From DASVWZ01 sp036392935 (GTDB lineage: Bacteria > Acidobacteriota > Terriglobia > Terriglobales > Acidobacteriaceae): a stretch of DNA of 20,865 bases. The DNA lies in NCBI GenBank assembly GCA_036392935.1, contig DASVWZ010000009.1, positions 1 through 20,865 of the forward strand. The letters run 5' to 3'. The position numbers were made by a program, and so were the translations under genes. Under the pieces are notes generated by a model, which saw nothing but the letters and a program-made list of their open reading frames with translations, ran no database searches and was not told where the DNA came from. Positions 15,598 to 20,865 of this stretch are shown here, one piece after another; the stretch's first letter is position 1; every line of letters starts with the position of its first letter.

Positions 15598-16491
15598 TTT
15601 TTTGCCTGGCCTTCCCTTAGCTTTAGGCACCTTGACCGCTGCGCGAACGAACCCACTGTATGACAATCCATATTTCACCATACCCTGAATCGCCGTGGAG
15701 AGCATCTTTTCCTCCACTGGCTCGAGCAATGAGACGGGAAGCCCCATCTCCCTCGCCTCAGCATAATCGATAACGAAGTCATGGACGGGGTATTTCCAGA
15801 CCAACTTTTGGACTAGCTGCTCCGTATACGGGTTGCCAGTCTGCTCCAATAATCTTCGACAATATTCCTCGCCTTCCGCTAGATTACGACGGTACGATCC
15901 CACTTTACTCGGGTCGATATGCGCAAACAGGGGTTGGGTCATGCTGGCAACAGCCGGGATGGACTCATGCAGCGCCTGCTTAACGCTCAATCCCCGTTCA
16001 GTTAGCACGAACGTAAAATAATCGAGGAATTCGGTCGCGTATTCCCGCAAAAACTCCATCGATTTAAATTCATCGAGCGGCGAGAATGGGCGCTTGCCTC
16101 GCTCAAACTCGTCGGTTAATTGCACGTCGAGCGGACCCAACTCTGCGAGTTCGCCCATCAGAATTCGTTGGCCCGCCGAACACAGCAGAGTAGCAGCGCT
16201 CTTGGCTGACATCGGAACGATGAAATTCAGCTGCTTACAATGCGCCCTGAAAAACCTTGCCATGCGATAGGCAATGTTCGCATGCCCGCCGGGAGAATGG
16301 ACAATCACGTCGAGCGTGTCGATGCCGCTGAACTGATCGCGTTCCCGCAAGATCGCCTGGAAATTCGGTGTGCACAGGTGATTCGATTCAAAGTCGTGAA
16401 CGATCGCGAAGACCTTGGATTTCCGCTTTTTCTGCAAGGCCAGAATCGCAGACTCGAAGTCCTGTTTCGCCTTGGCTAAATGATCAGGCAT
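15556..16491 (-). CDS. Serine dehydrogenase proteinase-like protein (SDH_sah, ClpP/SppA fold)
   Basis: A 311-residue protein with the crotonase/ClpP-like fold used by SDH_sah and SppA peptidases. IVHSPGGHAN (63-72) forms the oxyanion-loop region, and AKSAATLL (96-103) carries the likely nucleophile Ser98. GELAELGPLDVQL (113-125) matches the 'ELGPxD' segment of the family. No signal peptide or transmembrane helix is evident, so it is probably cytoplasmic, unlike SppA. The extreme C-terminus is basic (KAKGRPGKKLPTG). ATG 16491 has no visible ribosome-binding site. It lies 28 bp after the small basic gene and probably shares its transcript. Base composition is lower in GC than its neighbours, which with the opposite orientation suggests an acquired islet. 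Substrate unknown. Confidence 0.85.
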   Translation of the reverse strand: MPDHLAKAKQDFESAILALQKKRKSKVFAIVHDFESNHLCTPNFQAILRERDQFSGIDTLDVIVHSPGGHANIAYRMARFFRAHCKQLNFIVPMSAKSAATLLCSAGQRILMGELAELGPLDVQLTDEFERGKRPFSPLDEFKSMEFLREYATEFLDYFTFVLTERGLSVKQALHESIPAVASMTQPLFAHIDPSKVGSYRRNLAEGEEYCRRLLEQTGNPYTEQLVQKLVWKYPVHDFVIDYAEAREMGLPVSLLEPVEEKMLSTAIQGMVKYGLSYSGFVRAAVKVPKAKGRPGKKLPTGIKAAAPVAV

Positions 16492-16519
16492 AGGGAAGAC
16501 GTCATTCTAACATCGCAGG

Positions 16520-16744
16520 TCAAACATGCCACCGCTTTTCCGCTGCTTTCCTGGCGATTTCTCGCCGACGCTCCGGGCTCAGGGCCGCGGCGCGAGCAGG
16601 ACCACCGACCCTGCCGCCTCGCCTGCCTAAAGTGACAGCTGCGGGATTCTTTCGCCTCTTCGTCGCCGCGATTACCGGAATCCGATGAGCCACTGCGACG
16701 GCCGCCTCGCCTACATCCTTGTTCTTGCTTGAGCGCTTACGCAC
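16520..16744 (-). CDS. Small basic protein with NPAAVxLGRxGG / RREIARKAAEKRW motifs
   Basis: A 74-residue Lys/Arg/Ala-rich protein. Its C-terminal half, NPAAVTLGRRGGRVGG followed by LSPERRREIARKAAEKRW, matches a widespread family of small uncharacterised proteins whose ending resembles nucleic-acid-binding basic helices. GTG 16744 is preferred over GTG 16792 because a near-consensus promoter occupies 16751-16779, predicting transcription start at 16744 itself, and because MRKRSSKNKD resembles the usual start of the family. It is the first gene of a minus-strand pair with the SDH-type protease, which suggests a functional link. A nucleic-acid-binding role is only inferred from charge. Confidence 0.75.
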   Translation of the reverse strand: MRKRSSKNKDVGEAAVAVAHRIPVIAATKRRKNPAAVTLGRRGGRVGGPARAAALSPERRREIARKAAEKRWHV

Positions 16745-16750
16745 ACCTAA

Positions 16751-16779
16751 TAAATATGTGGGCCGGCCTGCAATGTCAA
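16751..16779 (-). promoter_or_regulatory. Near-consensus sigma-70 promoter of the minus-strand pair
   Basis: On the minus strand, TTGACA (16779-16774) is a perfect -35 hexamer and TATTTA (16756-16751) the -10, with exactly 17 bp between them. Transcription start is predicted 7 nt beyond the -10, at 16744, the first base of an in-frame GTG. This suggests a leaderless mRNA. Confidence 0.6.
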
Positions 16780-16950
16780 GGTCATCCGTCACAAGTCAGA
16801 ACGCTAATTGTAAAACAAGCCTATGCTTGAGCGATCTAGCATGGTTTGATGCTAATCCCCACTAAAATGATTCTGAAAGTCGTCTCCCCGCCCACGAGGA
16901 TTGGCTTGCTGCCTCCTCGGAGGCGCAAACCGCCGCTTCCGCTATGATGA

Positions 16951-17898
16951 ATGCTTATGTCTACATACCTCATCACCGGCGCAGCCGGCTTCATCGGATC
17001 GGCGCTGGCGCGGGCGGTGCTCCCGCAGGGAGATAAAGTTCGCGCCATCGACAATCTTTCTACCGGACGCATCCAGAATCTCGCCGAGATTCTCGACCGC
17101 ATCGATTTTCGCGAGGCCGACCTGCTCGATCCCAGGGCGACGGCGGACGCATGCAAGGGAGTGGACTTCATCTTTCACGAAGCGGCGATACCGTCGGTGC
17201 CGCGGTCGGTGCGCGACCCGATCGAAAGCAACCAGGCGAATGTCGACGCCACCGTGAACCTGCTGGTGGCGGCGAAAGACGCCAAGGTAAAGCGCATCGT
17301 CTACGCGGCATCGTCGTCCGCGTATGGCGATCAACCGACACTGCCTAAGCGCGAAGACATGATCCCCGACCCGATCTCTCCGTATGCCGTGGCGAAGCTG
17401 GCGGGTGAGCATTACATGACTTCCTTCTGGCGATGCTACGGACTCGAGACCGTCTCTCTGCGCTACTTCAATATTTTCGGTCCGCGCCAGGATCCGAGTT
17501 CTCCGTACTCAGGCGTGCTGGCCAAGTTCATTACGCAGATGCTTGCCGGCGAGCAGCCCACCATCTTCGGCGATGGCAAACAAAGCCGCGACTTCACCTA
17601 CATCGATAACGCCGTTTCGGCCAATCTGCTGGCATCGAAAGCTCCCACCGACAAAGTCGCGGGACAAGTCTTCAACGTCGCCATCGGCCGCCAGATCGAT
17701 TTGAACGAGACGTTTAAGGCGCTAAAAAAAATCATCCGCTATGAAGGCCACGTGAAGCACGCCGCCGACCGCGCCGGAGACGTCAAACATTCCCTGGCGG
17801 ATCTAACCCGCGCGCGCAAGCATCTGGGCTACGAGCCGAAGGTCGACTTCGAAGAAGGCCTGCGTCGGACGGTGGAGTGGTACAGGGAGAATTCGTAA
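16951..17898 (+). CDS. NAD-dependent nucleotide-sugar epimerase (SDR family)
   Basis: An extended short-chain dehydrogenase/reductase acting on a UDP-sugar, most like UDP-glucose / UDP-N-acetylglucosamine 4-epimerases of the GalE/WbpP type. The Rossmann motif TGAAGFIGS lies at 9-17. The catalytic set is Ser in AASSSAYG (~122), Tyr145 and Lys149 in YAVAK. Substrate-side features are HEAAIPSVPRSVRDP and RYFNIFGPRQDPSSPYSG. At 315 aa the length is normal. The start may be ATG 16951 or ATG 16957; neither has a good ribosome-binding site. The gene stands alone, so cell-surface polysaccharide synthesis is likely but the exact sugar is undetermined. A palindrome GCCTCC-TC-GGAGGC (16911-16924) lies 26 bp upstream. 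Confidence 0.92.
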   Translation: MLMSTYLITGAAGFIGSALARAVLPQGDKVRAIDNLSTGRIQNLAEILDRIDFREADLLDPRATADACKGVDFIFHEAAIPSVPRSVRDPIESNQANVDATVNLLVAAKDAKVKRIVYAASSSAYGDQPTLPKREDMIPDPISPYAVAKLAGEHYMTSFWRCYGLETVSLRYFNIFGPRQDPSSPYSGVLAKFITQMLAGEQPTIFGDGKQSRDFTYIDNAVSANLLASKAPTDKVAGQVFNVAIGRQIDLNETFKALKKIIRYEGHVKHAADRAGDVKHSLADLTRARKHLGYEPKVDFEEGLRRTVEWYRENS

Positions 17899-17944
17899 TT
17901 CGTGGTTCCCGTCGACAGTTCGCCCCATTAGCCCAATCGTTCGC

Positions 17945-17967
17945 CCGTCACTCTTTCATTGTGACGG
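17945..17967 (+). terminator. Hairpin downstream of the epimerase gene
   Basis: CCGTCAC (17945-17951) pairs perfectly with GTGACGG (17961-17967) around a 9-nt loop, 46 nt after the stop codon. No T run follows, so termination is only possible, not certain. Confidence 0.35.
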
Positions 17968-18169
17968 ACTCCCTTGACCTCGCAAAGCCGCTTAGCCCAT
18001 CATTGGCTATGGCAGACTCTCAACGCCCCGGGACGCACACCGCACGGATAGTAGCGACCGAGCCACGGGTCCGGCGGTGCCGCGAAGACCTGACGGCTGT
18101 GACTGAGTGCCGGCGTCTAAAAGCTGCCCTAACTCCTTTGTTTTCTAGATTTTGACACTTTTTGCTCTT

Positions 18170-18228
18170 TAGAATCAAGATTTTACGGGGAATCGCAAAA
18201 ATCACCCCAATAGAATCAGGATTTTACG
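18170..18228. repeat. Direct repeat of 18 bp at 41-bp spacing
   Basis: TAGAATCAAGATTTTACG (18170-18187) and TAGAATCAGGATTTTACG (18211-18228) differ at one base. The 23 bp between them begin GGGG and end with CCCCAA. The copies lie in the AT-rich part of a gene-poor interval. Confidence 0.75.
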
Positions 18229-18440
18229 CAAGAAGGGGCCTGAAAAATTTGTTAGCAAATAGTAAACATTCAGTATTGGCCGAGAATGGCCCGAGCCCGG
18301 AATGGGACGGATTCTCATGATTCGCCCGAACCAAGACTCCCGATAACGAACGAGAAAGCATCCGTGCAAATCCGACTGAATCCCTCGCTGGGGTTCTGCC
18401 ATGAGAATTGACCTTCGTCGCAATGCTCGCGTCTGATCTT

Positions 18441-18746
18441 TCAGGAGGCGGTGCGGTGGGGCTTTGGTTCGGGCTTCAAAGCGCGCTGCTCGTGGGCGTC
18501 ACTCCATGCGATGAGGCGATCGAGTTCGTAACTGTAGGGGCCGTATCCGCGAAAGGCTTTTTCGTCGAAAAGGCGCTTGATGCCGCAGGTAGTGCAAACC
18601 TGATACGAGTGCTGCTGGGTGCGGATGGGCCAGGACATTTTGGAGTGCCAGCATCCGCGAAAGAGGAACACGCTGGCGCCGGCGAGGCCGGTGGCGACTA
18701 ATCCGAGGCGCCACCACAGGCCGGATTTCTTGGATTCAATCACCAT
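18441..18746 (-). CDS. Small single-pass membrane protein with Cys pair
   Basis: A 101-residue protein. A short basic N-terminus (MVIESKKSG) leads into one hydrophobic helix (about 10-30, ending FLFRGCW). A C-terminal domain follows containing CTTCGIKRLFDEKAFRGYGPYSYELDRLIAW. The CxxC and the aromatic FRGYGPYSY segment look conserved rather than random, and I believe similar small proteins occur in Acidobacteriota, but I cannot name the family. ATG 18746 is chosen; extending to 18902 adds 52 residues of unlikely composition. It is convergent with the epimerase and divergent from the amidase gene, separated from it by ~250 bp. Confidence 0.65.
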   Translation of the reverse strand: MVIESKKSGLWWRLGLVATGLAGASVFLFRGCWHSKMSWPIRTQQHSYQVCTTCGIKRLFDEKAFRGYGPYSYELDRLIAWSDAHEQRALKPEPKPHRTAS

Positions 18747-18999
18747 TCGCGCGTCCAAAATCAGAATATTCCGTGCGGCGTGGGCGCGCAATGGCCAGAA
18801 AGCGGAACTAGCAGTAAGGCGGAAGTTGGAGGGCAGAATGCAGAAGTTAAAAACGGTTGAAATCCGTGCCCCAAAGTAGTCTTGGCGGCGGAAGCAAACC
18901 ATTGTAACTTAACAACTTAATCAGAAAGTAGTAGAACTGGTGGAAGTTGCGCCGTAGTGCCTTTCGTTGGGACTTGGACGCCTAGATGGTGTGCTTGGA

Positions 19000-20865
19000 A
19001 TGAGTGCGAGTCCGCAAAATCCGGGAGCGGGGTTGGCTGCGAGTGACCTGAGAATGCAGGCCCGCGAGCAAAGGAATTCCTCCAACAGGGATGAACTGCG
19101 GCGGAGCGATGCGTTGCCGTCTCTGCTGGCGTTCGCGCGGCTGCGACGGCAAGAGCGGGAGAGTCCGAAGGCGCTGATTCGCGCGCGGCGTGGGTCAGTG
19201 CTGGACGGAGCAGTGCTTGACCACGTGCTGCAGCAGGTGGCCGAGCGCGCGCTGACGATGACGGGAGCGGATGGAGTCGCGATCGCGATGCGGCAAAGCG
19301 ACGAGATCATCTGCCGGGCGTCAGTGGGAACGATTGCGCCGGAGGTGGGGACGAGGGTCACTCCGAGCGCGGGATTTTCCGGGGAGTGCCTGGTTTCAGG
19401 CAGCGTGGTTTTGTGCGATGACTCGGAGAAAGATGCGCGGGTGGATGCGGCGGCGTGCGGCGGATTGGGCGCGCGGTCGATGCTGGCGGTGCCGCTTTCG
19501 GCGAAGTGGAAGGTGATCGGTCTGATTGAGGCGTTTTCGTCGGATACGTTCGGTTTCAACGATGCCGATGTGCGGAGTCTGAGTCTGCTGGCAGAGTTGA
19601 TCCTGGCGGCGGTAAGGCCGGACGAAGAAGAGCGGCGCGCGGAGAGTGCGCGGCACGGCGGGGCGCAGGCTGCCAGCGCAGCCGTGATGGCTCAGCCGCC
19701 GATCGCGAAAGCGGAAGAACGGCCGGTTTGGCCAGGAACAACTGCGCAGGAAAATGCGTCGCAGATAGAAATCGGGGCGACTAGCTACGAACGACACGAA
19801 GTGGCCCGAATTGAAGCGGTCGGTAGTGCGGCCGAAGAGGCGGTCGAGAAATCAGATCGGGCGGCAGCGGTTCAGTTGGCTCGGGAGAGGCTCGCAATTC
19901 CGGATGCGGCGGCGGTCTCGACGGAGAGCGTGGAGACAGCCCTCACAGAGGCAGCGGCGGTTGAGCCTGAAGTCGAGGAACAAGCTACTACGCTGGGACT
20001 GGCACTCCCTACGGAATGGATCGCGAAATGGACCGGGCCGGGACTGGTTGCAGCGTCGGTCTTGGTGGTTCTGATGAGCGGGGCCGGGCTATGGTTCGCG
20101 CACAAGACGTCCCAGGCGAGCGCGAAAGCGGTTGTACCAGTGCATACGCAGGCGGGTCAGGACGGATATCCGGCGCAATCTCCAGTGATGCCGGTCACCG
20201 ATTTGGAAAGCTCGAACGTCAGCACAACTGAAGTACCGATCAAGCCGGGCGAGACGGTGAGTGTGACCGGGCTACGGCACTGGTCATCAGGGGATGTGAG
20301 CACGGTGGCGATCGATCTGGGAAATCATGTGCAGTATGAAGCGCACCGACTGGCGGGGCCGGAACGGATTTATTTCGACCTGCACGATACCAAGCTGGCA
20401 GCAAATTTTGGTGGTAAAGCGATTGATGTGCAGGATCCGTTGTTGCAGCGGGTGCGGGTGGGACAGTCGTCACCGGGCGTGACCCGCGTGGTTCTGGAAA
20501 CCAAGGGAACGCCGGATTACGCGGTGAGCCTGCAGCAGAATCCGTACCGGCTGGTGGTAGAGATTCATGAGGCTGGCGCGAAGCCACAGGAGCGCGTGAA
20601 ACTGGCGTTGTTTGCACCCATGGCGCCGATTCCGACCCCGATGAAAGCGGCTCCGGCGGCCGATACCTCGGCGGCGAGCACGAAACCGGCGACACCGCCG
20701 GCGTTGCCCAATGTATTTCCCAAGGCAATGCCTGCGGAGCCGACAACTGCGGCCGCGGTGCCTACTCTACACATCGCGCTGGACGCGGGGCATGGAGGAT
20801 GGGACCTGGGGACGGTCGGGAAGACTGGGCTGCTGGAAAAAGATCTGGTTCTGGATGTTGTAGCC
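19000..20865 (+). CDS. GAF-TM-AMIN-amidase fusion protein (3' partial)
   Basis: The frame is open from ATG 19000 to the window edge, 622 residues. Residues ~68-207 look like a GAF sensor domain: GVAIAMRQSDEIICRASVG, GFSGECLVSGSVVLCDD, SMLAVPLSAKWKVIGLIE. A long Ala/Glu-rich, low-complexity linker follows (~208-345), then one transmembrane helix (~349-367, LVAASVLVVLMSGAGLWFA). Beyond it, at ~428-520, is an AMIN domain (VSTVAIDLGNHVQYEA through SLQQNPYRLVVEIHE), which targets division-site or envelope amidases. After a Pro/Ala linker comes the start of an Amidase_3 domain, HIALDAGHGG, with likely zinc ligands His598 and Glu613. With no N-terminal signal peptide, GAF should be cytoplasmic and the amidase periplasmic. 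The remainder lies outside the window. Codons prefer G at third positions, unlike lon. Confidence 0.88.
   Translation, partial: MSASPQNPGAGLAASDLRMQAREQRNSSNRDELRRSDALPSLLAFARLRRQERESPKALIRARRGSVLDGAVLDHVLQQVAERALTMTGADGVAIAMRQSDEIICRASVGTIAPEVGTRVTPSAGFSGECLVSGSVVLCDDSEKDARVDAAACGGLGARSMLAVPLSAKWKVIGLIEAFSSDTFGFNDADVRSLSLLAELILAAVRPDEEERRAESARHGGAQAASAAVMAQPPIAKAEERPVWPGTTAQENASQIEIGATSYERHEVARIEAVGSAAEEAVEKSDRAAAVQLARERLAIPDAAAVSTESVETALTEAAAVEPEVEEQATTLGLALPTEWIAKWTGPGLVAASVLVVLMSGAGLWFAHKTSQASAKAVVPVHTQAGQDGYPAQSPVMPVTDLESSNVSTTEVPIKPGETVSVTGLRHWSSGDVSTVAIDLGNHVQYEAHRLAGPERIYFDLHDTKLAANFGGKAIDVQDPLLQRVRVGQSSPGVTRVVLETKGTPDYAVSLQQNPYRLVVEIHEAGAKPQERVKLALFAPMAPIPTPMKAAPAADTSAASTKPATPPALPNVFPKAMPAEPTTAAAVPTLHIALDAGHGGWDLGTVGKTGLLEKDLVLDVVA

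Larger units (their letters stand above)
17899..18440. other. Gene-poor interval
   Basis: No convincing coding region is seen on either strand: the open frames are short, contain no recognisable motif and have poor codon structure. The interval holds a 7-bp hairpin just after the epimerase gene (17945-17967) and an AT-rich stretch from about 18135 to 18275 with the direct repeats described separately. The AT-rich part contrasts with the GC-rich surroundings and may be a regulatory region or the relic of an insertion. Confidence 0.6.

Noticed and set aside
15352..15663. Plus-strand open frame downstream of ysxC (103 codons)
   Set aside because: Ser/Arg/Trp-rich translation with no motif; overlaps the minus-strand SDH-type gene and its possible tail.
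17877..18423. Short open frames after the epimerase (17877-18155 plus; 18020-18205 and 18202-18423 minus)
   Set aside because: No motif, no ribosome-binding site, and the two minus frames share a RKILIL string only because both read through the direct repeat.
18921..19559. Minus-strand open frame opposite the GAF region (212 codons)
   Set aside because: Ser/Arg/Ala-rich low-quality translation; the plus frame encodes GAF-like sequence and continues open for 622 codons into AMIN and amidase motifs.

Overview
The window reads as chromosomal DNA of a high-GC Gram-negative bacterium, most likely an Acidobacteriota (Terriglobia) member. This is inferred from protein families: a von Willebrand A protein of the acidobacterial type at the left edge, an unpaired MglA GTPase, several small conserved proteins of acidobacterial character, and intergenic REP-like and heptameric repeats. 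No rRNA, tRNA, IS element, integrase or CRISPR array was recognised.

Left third (1-4200): the 3' part of a VWFA protein is followed by a Crp/Fnr-type regulator, a RIC/YtfE-type di-iron protein that repairs iron-sulfur clusters after nitric oxide damage, and a secreted octaheme cytochrome c resembling the hydroxylamine oxidoreductase (HAO) family. A perfect palindrome, TGACTTAAGTCA, lies before ric at the spacing expected of a class II FNR-type activation site. Together these look like a nitrogen-oxide response unit. A hairpin terminator closes it.

Middle (4200-15340): mglA (TTG start), queG (epoxyqueuosine reductase), a TPR protein whose peptidase-like domain has lost its zinc motif, and then the proteostasis run tig-clpP-clpX-lon: trigger factor, ClpP peptidase, ClpX unfoldase and Lon protease. 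A small two-helix membrane protein and the ribosome-assembly GTPase YsxC/EngB follow. Spacers around clpX, lon and ysxC hold tandem 7-bp repeats that recur in both orientations, and a REP-like hairpin pair follows lon.

Right third (15340-20865): a minus-strand pair, a small basic protein followed by a serine-dehydrogenase-proteinase-like (ClpP/SppA fold) protein, looks like an inserted accessory islet. The small gene has a near-consensus sigma-70 promoter placed so that translation may be leaderless. Next come an NAD-dependent sugar epimerase, about 540 bp without a convincing gene but with a 41-bp-spaced direct repeat, and a small minus-strand membrane protein. The window ends in a truncated large gene encoding an unusual fusion: cytoplasmic GAF domain, one transmembrane helix, AMIN domain and the start of an N-acetylmuramoyl-L-alanine amidase. 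This is a candidate sensor-coupled cell-wall hydrolase.

The most unusual items are the GAF-AMIN-amidase fusion, the Crp/Fnr-RIC-octaheme unit with its operator, the heptad repeats, and the SDH-type islet with a possible frameshifted tail. All family calls are by eye, with no database search.
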